From the NCBI RefSeq assembly GCF_900129375.1, contig NZ_FQVN01000003.1:682001-746000 (forward strand): 64,000 nucleotides of DNA, given 5' to 3'. Origin of the DNA: Streptoalloteichus hindustanus. Lineage in GTDB: Bacteria; Actinomycetota; Actinomycetes; Mycobacteriales; Pseudonocardiaceae. Shown one piece after another: positions 8,679 to 16,497 of this stretch (positions are counted from its first letter, which is position 1; each line of letters begins with the position of its first letter). Below the pieces are notes generated by a model. It made no database searches. It was not told where the DNA came from and saw only the letters and a list, made by a program, of their open reading frames with translations. Position numbers and translations under genes: made by a program.

Positions 8679-9527
8679 TCACAGCCCGCCGGGCAGGACG
8701 ACGACGCCCAACGCGCCCGGGCCGGTGTGCGCGCCGACGACCGCGCCCACCTCCGAGACGTAGCAGTCCCGCAACCCCGGCAGTCGGCCCCGCAGCTGGC
8801 TCGCGATCCGCTCGGCCCGCTCCGGCGCGCCGAGGTGGTGCACGGCCACCGTCACCGGTCCGTCCCCCGCGGCCGCCGCCGCGCGGTCGACCAGCCGGGC
8901 CTCCGCCCTGCTGGACGTGCGGACCTTCTCCAGCGGCACGATCCGGCCGTCCTGCACGTGCAGCAACGGCTTGATCGACAGGGCGGTGCCGAGCAACGCC
9001 TGGGCCGCCCCGATCCGGCCGCCCCGCCGCAGCCACTCCAGGGTCTCCAGGCAGAACAGCGTGCGGGTCCTGGCCGCGACGTCGGCCGCCACCCCGGCCG
9101 CCCGCCGGGGGTCGGCGCCCGCGCCGGCCGCGATCGCGGCGGCCACGACGGCGAACCCGAGCCCCATCGCGGTGGACCGGGAGTCAACGACGCGCACCCG
9201 GTCCGGGGACACCTGTTCGGCGGCGGCCCGGGCGGACTCGCAGGTGCCGGAGAGCGCGCCGGAGAGGTGGACCGAGACGACGCCGTCCGCGCCCTCCGCC
9301 AGCACCCGGCGGTAGGTCGCGGCGAACTCGGCGGGGGTGGCCATGGACGTGCTCACGGGACGGCGGCGGGCCATCGCCTCCGCCAGCTCGACGGGCCCGA
9401 GGTCCACCCCCTCCAACCGGGCCCGGTCGTCCACGGTCACGTGCAGGGGCACCACCCGGACGTGGTAGCGCTGGGCCAGGCCCTCGGGCAGGTACGCGGT
9501 CGAGTCGGTGACGACGGCTACAGGCAT
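8679..9527 (-). CDS. DegV family fatty-acid-binding protein
   Basis: DegV proteins bind one fatty acid and, where studied, hand it to fatty-acid kinase (FakA) for phospholipid synthesis. It has 282 residues, typical. The N-terminal block MPVAVVTDSTAYLP and the central HLSGALSGTCESA are the conserved ligand-pocket motifs; the C-terminal domain ends VGAHTGPGALGVVVLP. ATG 9527 is the first plausible start and matches the family N-terminus. It occupies the Rv2417c position between comEA and octT. No FakA gene is in the window. The exact lipid is unknown. Confidence 0.94.
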   Translation of the reverse strand: MPVAVVTDSTAYLPEGLAQRYHVRVVPLHVTVDDRARLEGVDLGPVELAEAMARRRPVSTSMATPAEFAATYRRVLAEGADGVVSVHLSGALSGTCESARAAAEQVSPDRVRVVDSRSTAMGLGFAVVAAAIAAGAGADPRRAAGVAADVAARTRTLFCLETLEWLRRGGRIGAAQALLGTALSIKPLLHVQDGRIVPLEKVRTSSRAEARLVDRAAAAAGDGPVTVAVHHLGAPERAERIASQLRGRLPGLRDCYVSEVGAVVGAHTGPGALGVVVLPGGL

Positions 9528-9564
9528 GGTCACCGAGCCTACGACCGGGTACCAACCCTCCGGG

Positions 9565-10305
9565 CTAACGGCCCGGCGGCACCCGGGTGATCGTCTCGGC
9601 CAACGCGCGCCCGACGACGCGGTGTGCCGGCCATCCCCAGTGCAACCCGTCCGGGTTGGCCTCCGTTCCCCCGAGGTGGGGACGGACCAGGGTCGGCAGG
9701 TCGAGCAGGGGGACGGCGCGGCGGGCGGACCAGGCGCGAACAGCGGCGACGGCGGCCGCGTGCCCGGTGTGGACGTAGGCGTAGGCGGCGGAGCGGTGCA
9801 CCGAGGGAACGATGCCGACAACTGGCAGGTCGGGTCGGAGGGCGCGCACCGCGCGCCAACAACGGTCCAGGTAACGCACAGTCAGGGCGGGCGGCAACGC
9901 GACCGGCCTCCCGCGCAGCACGCGCGCCAGGTGCGGTTGGGCGGTGACGTAGGCACGCCGCACCCACCGGCGGAGCCGGTCGGGCCGCAGGTAGCGGATG
10001 CCCTCGCGCAACGCGGTGGGCAACGGCGAGGGCAGGGTGTCCATGCTGCCGACCGCCAGGACGAACACGTCGATCGACGGCAGCAGCGCCCACACCCGGG
10101 GGTCCCTGGTGAGGGACCACCAGGCGTCCCTGGCGGTCCAACCGATCCCGGCGACCAGTTCGGCCCGGCCGTCCAGGGCCGCCGCCGCGACGTTCGGCCA
10201 CAGCCGGGTGTCGTCGGCGGGCAGCGGCCCGCCGGGGCCGTGGAAGGCCAACGAGTCGCCCATGACCAACAGGCGGGGACCCGTCGGCCGCCCAGCTCCG
10301 GTCAA
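9565..10305 (-). CDS. octT: SGNH hydrolase, probable diglucosylglycerate octanoyltransferase
   Basis: SGNH/GDSL-fold protein of 246 residues. The nucleophile block is VMGDSLAFHG near residues 14-23 and the Asp/His block is NPDGLHWG near the C-terminus. The position between degV and the GpgP-like phosphatase equals Rv2418c (OctT), which octanoylates diglucosylglycerate in methylglucose lipopolysaccharide synthesis. The function is assigned by synteny plus fold, so the substrate remains an inference. The start is taken at TTG 10305, 25 bases after the gpgP stop with a GGGTGGGC stretch upstream; no ATG or GTG lies upstream of the nucleophile block. Three short tandem repeats cover this junction. 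Confidence 0.8.
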   Translation of the reverse strand: MTGAGRPTGPRLLVMGDSLAFHGPGGPLPADDTRLWPNVAAAALDGRAELVAGIGWTARDAWWSLTRDPRVWALLPSIDVFVLAVGSMDTLPSPLPTALREGIRYLRPDRLRRWVRRAYVTAQPHLARVLRGRPVALPPALTVRYLDRCWRAVRALRPDLPVVGIVPSVHRSAAYAYVHTGHAAAVAAVRAWSARRAVPLLDLPTLVRPHLGGTEANPDGLHWGWPAHRVVGRALAETITRVPPGR

Positions 10306-10346
10306 CCGCCCACCCTCAACCGCCCAGCCCTCAACCGCCCAACCCC
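10302..10346. repeat. Three tandem 14-16-base repeats
   Basis: TCAACCGCCCA plus 3-5 C-rich bases occurs three times in a row (10302-10315, 10316-10330, 10331-10346). The block spans the stop of the phosphatase gene and the start of octT. Slippage here would change spacing and possibly translation of octT. Confidence 0.8.
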
Positions 10347-10945
10347 GCGTTGTACGCGGTCAGTCGCCACCGGGCATCGCCATCACCCCGACGGCTGAGC
10401 ACGGTCCAGTGACAGTTGGTGATGCCACCGAGCAGCGGCCACGCCTCCAGCGGAAGGCCCAGCAGCCGCCCGGTCACCGCGCTGATCAGACCGCCGTGCG
10501 CGCACAGCAACGCGGTGCCGTCCACCTCGGTGTCCAGCTCGGCCACGACCTCCGCGCCGCGGGTGGCCACCTCGACCCTGGCCTCGCCGCCCGGCGGCGC
10601 CCAGCGCGGGTCGTTCCGCCAGGTCCGCAGCGCGCCCGGCCAGCCGGCCTCCACCTGCGCCTGGGTCAGCCCCTGCCACTCACCGAGGTGGGTCTCCCGC
10701 AGGCGCTTGTCCAGCCGGACCCGGACACCCGCCTCCTCGGCGTACACCCCGGCCGTGTCCACCGCGCGGGTCAGGTCGGAGCTCACCACGATGCTCGGGG
10801 CGAAGCCGACGAGCACCGGGACGGCCCGCCTCGCCTGGGCCAGGCCCACGTCGGTCAGGTGCGAGTCGAAGTGCCCCTGGAGCCGGCCGGTCGCGTTGTA
10901 GTCGGTCTCCCCGTGGCGCCAGAGCACCAACCGCGTGAGCGTCAC
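10331..10945 (-). CDS. gpgP: Histidine phosphatase, probable glucosyl-3-phosphoglycerate phosphatase
   Basis: Phosphoglycerate-mutase-like phosphatase of 204 residues. The phospho-histidine motif LVLWRHGETDYN is at residues 6-17, the second arginine region is SSDLTRAVDTA, and the second catalytic His is in LLCAHGGLIS. In mycobacteria the equivalent gene (Rv2419c) removes phosphate from glucosyl-3-phosphoglycerate, the step before OctT-type acylation, and the two genes are neighbours here too. The GTG at 10945 overlaps the rsfS stop by four bases (GTGA), so translation is coupled. Other small-molecule phosphatase roles cannot be excluded from sequence alone. Confidence 0.87.
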   Translation of the reverse strand: MTLTRLVLWRHGETDYNATGRLQGHFDSHLTDVGLAQARRAVPVLVGFAPSIVVSSDLTRAVDTAGVYAEEAGVRVRLDKRLRETHLGEWQGLTQAQVEAGWPGALRTWRNDPRWAPPGGEARVEVATRGAEVVAELDTEVDGTALLCAHGGLISAVTGRLLGLPLEAWPLLGGITNCHWTVLSRRGDGDARWRLTAYNAGLGG

Positions 10946-11349
10946 GCCGTCGTGTCCTCGTCCGCCGGCTCGTCCGACCGCGCGGCCAGCGCCGCGTCGG
11001 TGAACTCCACCCGCGGGCAGTCCTTCCACAGCCGCTCAAGGCCGTAGAAGGTGCGTTCCTCGGCGTGCTGCACGTGCACGACGACGTCGACGAAGTCGAG
11101 CAGCACCCAGCGCCCCTCCTGGGCGCCCTCGCGCCGCACCGGCTTGGTGCCGGCGCCGCGCATCTTCTCCTCGACGTTGTCCACGATCGCCTGGACCTGC
11201 CGCTCGTTCGGCGCCGAGGCGATCACGAAGCAGTCGGTGATCACGAGCTGGTCGGACACGTCGAGCACGACGATGTCGCTGGCCTTCTTGTCCGCTGCCG
11301 CCTGCGCGGCGACCAGCGCGAGCCGACGCGCCTCCTCGGTCGCTGCCAC
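10942..11349 (-). CDS. rsfS: Ribosome silencing factor
   Basis: RsfS binds ribosomal protein L14 on the 50S subunit and blocks subunit joining in starved cells. It has 135 residues. The conserved core is DIVVLDVSDQLVITDCFVIASA, split here as DIVVLDVS and ITDCFVIA, followed by EGAQEGRWVLLDFVDVVVHV and an ERTFYGLERLW block. GTG 11349 follows GGGAGGAG. The gene sits between nadD and the phosphatase, as in most actinobacteria, and overlaps the latter by four bases. Confidence 0.96.
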   Translation of the reverse strand: MAATEEARRLALVAAQAAADKKASDIVVLDVSDQLVITDCFVIASAPNERQVQAIVDNVEEKMRGAGTKPVRREGAQEGRWVLLDFVDVVVHVQHAEERTFYGLERLWKDCPRVEFTDAALAARSDEPADEDTTA

Positions 11350-11444
11350 GTCTCTCCTCCCCGTCCGGACCTCGGCGCGGGTGCCCGCGGGGTTGACTGG
11401 TCCGGACGAGTTACCCAGGGTACCCGCTCACCTGGACTCGCCGG

Positions 11445-12074
11445 TTAGCACGACCGGTAGAGGCGCCGCTTCGAGATGTACTGCACCACCCCGTCGGGGA
11501 CCAGGTACCACACGGGCAGGCCGGCGGCGACCCGCGCCCGGCAGTCGGTGGAGGAGATCGCCATCGCGGGGACCTCGATCAGGCTCACGGCGCCGCGCGG
11601 CAGGTGGTGGTCGTTCAGGTCGTAGCCGGGTCGGGTGACCCCGATGAAGTGCGCGAGGTCGAACAGCTCGTCCGCCCGGCGCCAGGACAGGATCTGCTCC
11701 AGGGCGTCCGCGCCGGTGATGAAGAACAGCTCGTCGTTCGGGTGCTGGGCGCGGAGGTCAGCCAGGGTGTCGACCGTGTAGGTGTCACCCTTCCGGTCGA
11801 TGTCCACCCGACTGACGGAGAAGCGCGGGTTGGAGGCGGTCGCGATGACCGTCATGAGGTAGCGGTCCTCGGGGGCGCTGACCACGAGCTCGGCCTTCTG
11901 CCACGGCTGCCCGGACGGCACGAAGATCACTTCGTCGAGGTGGAAACGCGCCTGCACCTCGCTGGCCGCCACCAGGTGCCCGTGGTGGACCGGGTCGAAG
12001 GTGCCGCCCATCACACCGAGCCGCCGCGGGGCGTCGCCGCAGGGGCGGACCGACTCGGTCGTTGGCTCCGACAT
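11445..12074 (-). CDS. nadD: Nicotinate-nucleotide adenylyltransferase
   Basis: Transfers AMP from ATP to nicotinate mononucleotide to give deamido-NAD in NAD synthesis. It has 209 residues. The nucleotide-binding motif [11 protein letters not shown] lies at residues 23-33, and the ISSTDCR motif near residue 175 is the family's ISSTxxR signature. Start ATG 12074. It is the first gene of a rightward-to-leftward run nadD-rsfS-gpgP-octT, with 95 bases before rsfS. It is a housekeeping gene with nothing unusual. Confidence 0.96.
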   Translation of the reverse strand: MSEPTTESVRPCGDAPRRLGVMGGTFDPVHHGHLVAASEVQARFHLDEVIFVPSGQPWQKAELVVSAPEDRYLMTVIATASNPRFSVSRVDIDRKGDTYTVDTLADLRAQHPNDELFFITGADALEQILSWRRADELFDLAHFIGVTRPGYDLNDHHLPRGAVSLIEVPAMAISSTDCRARVAAGLPVWYLVPDGVVQYISKRRLYRSC

Positions 12075-12224
12075 GACCGGTCAGCCTACGAGACGCCCGC
12101 GCGCGCACCCGACATCCGGACCCGCGCCCGCCCGGCCCGACCCGGCGTCCGCCCCCGGCACGTGGTCCAGACCTCACTCTTTCGGATGTGATGCCGCAGT
12201 GTGACCACGACCATACTCACCGCC

Positions 12225-12914
12225 ATGAGGACCTGGACGCCGATGCACGGTCAGCCCTACCAGCCCGTCCCCTACCGACCCTCCCGCATGTCGGCCGACG
12301 AGTCGTTGGTTCGGGCGCGCGAGCTGCGCGAGCGCATGGACGAACGCCGCACGGTCCGCATGTTCGCGCCCGACCCCGTGCCCGAGCAGGTGGTGCTCGA
12401 CGCGATCGCCGTGGCCAACACCGCCCCCTCCGGCGCGCACCAGCAGCCCTGGACGTTCGTGCTCGTGCAGGACCCCGAGGTGCGCCGGCGCATCCGCGAG
12501 GCCGCCGAGGAGGAGGAACGCCTGTCCTACTCCGGCCGGCTGGGCGAGGAGTGGCTGTCGGCGCTGAGGCCACTGGGCACCGACGAGAACAAGCCACACA
12601 TCACCGACGCGCCCCACCTCGTCGTGGTGTTCCAGCAGCGGTTCGCGCTCCGCCCGGACGGCAGCAGCTACAAGCACTACTACGTCGACGAGTCGGTGGG
12701 CATCGCCGTCGGCATGCTGATCACCGCGCTGCACCTGTCCGGACTGGCCGCGCTGGTGCACACGCCCAGCCCCATGCGGTTCCTGTCCGAGGTGCTCGGC
12801 CGGCCGCGCAACGAGAAGGCCTTCGCGGTCATCCCCGTCGGCTACCCGGCGCCCGACGCCGTCGTCCCCGACCTCGTGCGCAAGACCCTCGACCAGGTCG
12901 TCGTCCGGGTGTGA
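12225..12914 (+). CDS. Iodotyrosine deiodinase-like flavoprotein
   Basis: Nitroreductase-fold FMN protein whose sequence follows the iodotyrosine deiodinase (IYD) branch rather than ordinary nitroreductases. Visible blocks: ERRTVRMFAPDPVP, the flavin loop NTAPSGAHQQPWTFV, the lid EEEERLSYSGRLGEEWL, GTDENKPHITDAP, TPSPMRFL, and the C-terminal PVGYPAPDAVVPDL. The three lid residues that hold the zwitterion of halotyrosine in IYD (Glu, Tyr, Lys) all have counterparts here. The likely reaction is reductive dehalogenation of halotyrosines or a related phenol. Start ATG 12225 is uncertain; GTG 12201 and ATG 12243 are in frame. A shared terminator separates it from the convergent ferredoxin gene. 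About 230 residues, normal for bacterial members without the membrane anchor. Confidence 0.85.
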   Translation: MRTWTPMHGQPYQPVPYRPSRMSADESLVRARELRERMDERRTVRMFAPDPVPEQVVLDAIAVANTAPSGAHQQPWTFVLVQDPEVRRRIREAAEEEERLSYSGRLGEEWLSALRPLGTDENKPHITDAPHLVVVFQQRFALRPDGSSYKHYYVDESVGIAVGMLITALHLSGLAALVHTPSPMRFLSEVLGRPRNEKAFAVIPVGYPAPDAVVPDLVRKTLDQVVVRV

Positions 12915-12923
12915 GAGCGGCAC

Positions 12924-12961
12924 GGCGCCTTCGCCGGGCCGTCGCCCGCGGCGAAGGCGCC
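12924..12961. terminator. Bidirectional terminator
   Basis: Perfect 13-bp stem GGCGCCTTCGCCG (12924-12936) with 12949-12961, between the convergent deiodinase-like and ferredoxin genes. Confidence 0.8.
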
Positions 12962-12985
12962 GCCCCGCTCACGCCCCCGCGCGGC

Positions 12986-13216
12986 TCACTCCTCCGGAGC
13001 GAGCTGGGCGCCGGTCGCCACGTCGCGCACCAGGATGGCCTCCACCGGGCAGGACTCGGCAACGCCCAGCACCTCGTCGTCCGCGTCGACCTCGGCCCGC
13101 AGCGGCCGCGACCGCCCGTCGACCAGCTCGAAGAACGCCGGGGCCGAGCCCGCGCACATCCCGCTGCCGATGCAGGCCTCCCGGTCCACCTCGACCGACC
13201 ACCGCTGTCCGCTCAT
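12986..13216 (-). CDS. 3Fe-4S ferredoxin partner of the P450
   Basis: Small electron carrier of 76 residues. Cluster ligands are CIGSGMC (residues 15-21) and the distal CP (residue 56); the position of a second ligand in a 4Fe-4S protein is not Cys, so a 3Fe-4S cluster is expected. The context supports this: it starts 12 bases after the P450 stop on the same strand, the standard actinomycete P450-ferredoxin pair. It would pass electrons from a ferredoxin reductase, not in this window, to the P450. Confidence 0.94.
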   Translation of the reverse strand: MSGQRWSVEVDREACIGSGMCAGSAPAFFELVDGRSRPLRAEVDADDEVLGVAESCPVEAILVRDVATGAQLAPEE

Positions 13217-13228
13217 GGGCGGCCCTCC

Positions 13229-14437
13229 TCACCACGTCACCGGCAGCTCGCGGAACCCCCGCACGAACATGCCGCTCTTCCAGTCCAGCTCGTCGTCGGC
13301 CACCGCGACCCGCAGGTCCGGCAACCGGGTGACCAACGCGCGGAGCCCCTCCTGCAGCTCCATCCGCGCCAACTGCGCGCCGAGGCAGTGGTGCGGGCCG
13401 TGGCCGAACCCGATGTGCGGGTTGCTCTCGCGGAGGACGTCGACCCGGTCGGCGTCCGGGAAGACGCGTTCGTCCCGGTTGGCCGACCCGATGGCCGCGA
13501 GCACCGGCTCCCCCGCGCGCACCAGCACGCCGCCGACCTCCACGTCCTCCTTCGCGTAGCGCGGGAACGCGGAGGACACGCCGAGCGGAACCCACCGCAC
13601 GAGCTCCTCCACCGCGCGCGGCACCAGGTCGGGCCGCTCGCGGAGCAGGTCCCACTGGTCGCGCTCGCGGTCGAGGACGTAGACGAAGTTCGGCAGCTGG
13701 GTCGCGGTGGTCTCGTGACCGGCGACGAGGATCCCGATCGCGAGGGTCACCAGCTCGTCCCGCGTGATCCGGCCCTGCTCGTCGCTGGCGCGCAGCATGG
13801 CGCTGATCAGGTCGTCGGCGGGCTCCGCGCGCCGCTGCTCCACCAGCTCGGACATGTAGTCGCGCAGCGCGCCGCCGTACTCGACGACCGTCTCCGGCGG
13901 CAGCAGGGTGGTGGACAGGAACGCGCTCGACCAGCGCTGGAAGTCGTCCCGGTCGGCGAAGGGCACGCCGAGCATCTCGCAGATCACCAACACCGGCAGC
14001 GGCAGCGCGACGTGCGCGACGAGGTCGGCGGGCGCGCCGTGCCCGACCATCTCGTCCACCAGCCGCTCGACGAGGGCCCTGGTGCGCTCCCGCATCTCCT
14101 CCACGCGCCGCGCGGTGAAGGCCCGGCTGGCCACGCCCCGGATGCGGGTGTGCTCGGGCGGGTCGAGCATGAGGATGCCGCCGTCGCCGGGCTGCTCCGG
14201 GTTGGGGCGGGGGACGTCCGGGCCGACGGCGGCGGCCCGGCTGAACCGCGGATCGCCGAGCACCGTCCTGGCGTCCTCGTAGCGCGTGGCCAGCCAGCAG
14301 TCCCTGCCGTACGGGAGCTGCACCTTCACCAGCCCGGGGGTGTCCCGGAGCTCGGCGTACCGCTGCTCCAGGTCGATCTGCCGCCCGTCCCCGAAGGGAT
14401 AGGGCAGGGGTTGTCCGTCGGTGGTGGCCTCGGTCAT
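13229..14437 (-). CDS. Cytochrome P450 (CYP105/CYP107-like)
   Basis: Soluble bacterial class I P450 of 402 residues. The I-helix oxygen-activation motif AGHETTA is near residue 238, the K-helix ExxR region is present, and the heme loop FGHGPHHCLGAQLA has the thiolate Cys at about residue 351. ATG 14437 follows GAGGGGGAC. The promoter, with a palindrome between -35 and -10, lies directly upstream, and a TetR-type gene precedes it. The substrate is unknown; the setting (own repressor and ferredoxin, no biosynthetic cluster) suggests an inducible detoxification or catabolic monooxygenase. Confidence 0.95.
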   Translation of the reverse strand: MTEATTDGQPLPYPFGDGRQIDLEQRYAELRDTPGLVKVQLPYGRDCWLATRYEDARTVLGDPRFSRAAAVGPDVPRPNPEQPGDGGILMLDPPEHTRIRGVASRAFTARRVEEMRERTRALVERLVDEMVGHGAPADLVAHVALPLPVLVICEMLGVPFADRDDFQRWSSAFLSTTLLPPETVVEYGGALRDYMSELVEQRRAEPADDLISAMLRASDEQGRITRDELVTLAIGILVAGHETTATQLPNFVYVLDRERDQWDLLRERPDLVPRAVEELVRWVPLGVSSAFPRYAKEDVEVGGVLVRAGEPVLAAIGSANRDERVFPDADRVDVLRESNPHIGFGHGPHHCLGAQLARMELQEGLRALVTRLPDLRVAVADDELDWKSGMFVRGFRELPVTW

Positions 14438-14464
14438 CGCCAGTCCCCCTCGTCGGCCGCACAG

Positions 14465-14493
14465 GATGTAAGCAAGCGCTTACTAACGGGCAA
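14465..14493 (-). promoter_or_regulatory. P450 promoter with embedded TetR operator
   Basis: On the minus strand, TTGCCC (14493-14488) and TACATC (14470-14465) are separated by exactly 17 bases. The spacer holds the near-perfect palindrome AGCAAGCGCTTACT (14471-14484). Repressor bound there would block polymerase directly. The site lies between the TetR-family gene and the P450. Confidence 0.72.
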
Positions 14494-14516
14494 CGTAGGG
14501 CGGCGCACGATGGCCT

Positions 14517-15098
14517 TCAATCGCCCGAACCGGTGGCGGGCCGCTCCTCCAGGAGGTGGCGAGCCGTCCGCAGCACGAGCGCGCTCACCTCGGCGGGATC
14601 GGCTCCGGCGAGGGGCTGCTTGCCCACCACCGACCGGAGCAGACCGATGCCCAGCAGCCAGGCGACCAGCAGGTCGGCCCGCAGCTCGGCGTCCGGCGCG
14701 TCGCTGAGGGTGGCCAGCCGGCGCACGTACGCGGTCCCCAGCCGGTCCCGCAACAGCTCCGCGGCCCCGGCGTGCCCCACGGACCGCAACAACGCCCGCA
14801 GCGACTGCCGCACCCGATCCGCGTCGGCGTCCCACAACAGGTCAGCGAGCACCCGCTCCAACAGCGTCTCGACCGGGCCGGCCAGCAGCTCGTCGCTCTG
14901 GACCGCCAGCACCTCGGCGAACAGCTCCTCCTTGGAGCCGAAGTAGCGGAACAGCAGCGCCTGGTTCACGCCGGCCCGCGCCGCCACCTCCCGCACGGTC
15001 GTGCGCTCGTAGCCCTGCTCGGCGAACAGGCCGGCCGCCGCCTCCAGCAGGGCCGCCCTGGTCGCTCCGGCGTCCCTGCGCCGTGTCGGCCCGCTCAC
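14517..15098 (-). CDS. TetR-family transcriptional regulator
   Basis: Repressor of 193 residues. An N-terminal helix-turn-helix (LFAEQGYERTTVREVAARAG, then NQALLFRYFGSKEELF) is followed by a divergent all-helical ligand domain; the GSKEELF end of the HTH is typical. It is encoded immediately upstream of, and on the same strand as, the P450-ferredoxin pair, with the palindrome in between. It probably represses that pair and responds to the P450 substrate. It lies 26 bases from the proA stop, with its start at ATG 15098. Confidence 0.92.
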   Translation of the reverse strand: MSGPTRRRDAGATRAALLEAAAGLFAEQGYERTTVREVAARAGVNQALLFRYFGSKEELFAEVLAVQSDELLAGPVETLLERVLADLLWDADADRVRQSLRALLRSVGHAGAAELLRDRLGTAYVRRLATLSDAPDAELRADLLVAWLLGIGLLRSVVGKQPLAGADPAEVSALVLRTARHLLEERPATGSGD

Positions 15099-15123
15099 CG
15101 CCGGCCCCCGTCCGCCCGCGGTC

Positions 15124-16434
15124 TCACGAGCCGGGGCGGACGTGCCCCTCCCCCCACACCAACCACTTCGTGGAGGTCAGCTCCTGGAGCCCCATCGGCC
15201 CCCTGGCGTGCAGCTTCTGGGTGGAGATGCCGATCTCGGCGCCCATGCCGAACTCGAACCCGTCGGTGAAGGCGGTGGAGGCGTTGACCATCACGGCGGC
15301 GGCGTCCACCCGGGTCGTGAACTCCCGCGCGGCCCGGACGTCGCCGGTCACGATCGCCTCGGTGTGGCCGGTGCCGTGCGCCGCGATGTGCCGGACCGCC
15401 TCGTCGAGCGAGTCGACCACGCGGGCGGCGATGTCCAGCGACAGGTACTCCGCGTCCCAGTCGCCCGCCTCGGCCGGCACCACCGCGCCGGCGTCGCCCG
15501 CGAGGGCCGCGAACCGCTCGTCGGCGTGCACGGTGACGCCCGCCCCGGCGAGCGCCCGCACGATCCGCGGCACGAACTCCGGGGCCAGGTCGGCGTGCAC
15601 GAGCAACGTCTCGGCGGCGTTGCAGACACTCGGCCGGCGGGCCTTGGCGTTGACCACGACGCGCTCGGCGATCTCGGGGTCGGCGCCGGCGTCCACGTAG
15701 ACGTGGCAGTTGCCCACGCCGGTCTCCACTGTGGGGACGGTCGCGCCGCGCACCACCGCGTCGATCAGCCCGGCGCCGCCGCGCGGGATGACCAGGTCCA
15801 CCAGCCCCCTGGCGGTGATCAGGTGCCGCACGCTCGCCCGGTCGTGGCATGGCAGCAGCTGCACGGCGTCGGCCGGCAGCCCCACCTGGGACAACGCGTC
15901 GCGCAGCACCCGAACCAACGCGGTGTTGGACCGCTCCGCCGACGACGAGCCGCGCAGCAGCACCGCGTTGCCCGCCTTCAGCGCGAGCCCGGCGGCGTCC
16001 ACGGTGACGTTGGGCCGCGCCTCGTAGACGATGCCGATGACCCCCATCGGCACCCGCACCTGGCGCAGCTCCAGCCCGTTGGGCAGCACGCCGCCGCGCA
16101 CGACGTCGCCGACCGGGTCCGGCAGCCCGGCGACCAGCCGCAACCCCTCGGCGATTCCTGCGACCCGGCCCTCGTCCAGCGCGAGCCGGTCCAGCAGCGC
16201 GTCGGTCAGCCCCGCAGCGCGACCGAGGTCGAGGTCCTCGGCGTTGGCCGCCAGCACCTCGGCCGCGCGCGCGTCCAACGCGTCGGCCATCGCCCGCAGG
16301 GCCTCGTCCTTACGCTGCCGGGTGAGCGGGGCCAGCCCCGCGGCTGCGGCCCTGGCCCTGCCGGCCGCGGCGTGCACCTGTTCCCGCAGGTCGTCGTGGT
16401 CCACGGTGGAGTCGGCGGTGGTGAGCGTGGTCAC
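15124..16434 (-). CDS. proA: Glutamate-5-semialdehyde dehydrogenase (gamma-glutamyl phosphate reductase)
   Basis: NADPH-dependent reduction of gamma-glutamyl phosphate to glutamate semialdehyde, second step of proline synthesis. It has 436 residues, slightly longer than the enteric enzyme. Visible family blocks: [30 protein letters not shown], the catalytic Cys (about 271) in [12 protein letters not shown], and the C-terminal [18 protein letters not shown] 16434 is the first start after the gene-free gap, and homologues begin near the HDDLREQV block. It is divergent from the RecQ gene, 63 bases apart. proB lies 2.6 kb further on, so proBA is split, as in mycobacteria. Confidence 0.96.
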   Translation of the reverse strand: MTTLTTADSTVDHDDLREQVHAAAGRARAAAAGLAPLTRQRKDEALRAMADALDARAAEVLAANAEDLDLGRAAGLTDALLDRLALDEGRVAGIAEGLRLVAGLPDPVGDVVRGGVLPNGLELRQVRVPMGVIGIVYEARPNVTVDAAGLALKAGNAVLLRGSSSAERSNTALVRVLRDALSQVGLPADAVQLLPCHDRASVRHLITARGLVDLVIPRGGAGLIDAVVRGATVPTVETGVGNCHVYVDAGADPEIAERVVVNAKARRPSVCNAAETLLVHADLAPEFVPRIVRALAGAGVTVHADERFAALAGDAGAVVPAEAGDWDAEYLSLDIAARVVDSLDEAVRHIAAHGTGHTEAIVTGDVRAAREFTTRVDAAAVMVNASTAFTDGFEFGMGAEIGISTQKLHARGPMGLQELTSTKWLVWGEGHVRPGS

Positions 16435-16497
16435 GCCGGCCAGCCTAGTCCGACGGACCGCCCGGTTTGCGGAGGTGTCGGGGGGATGCGGTAGGCA

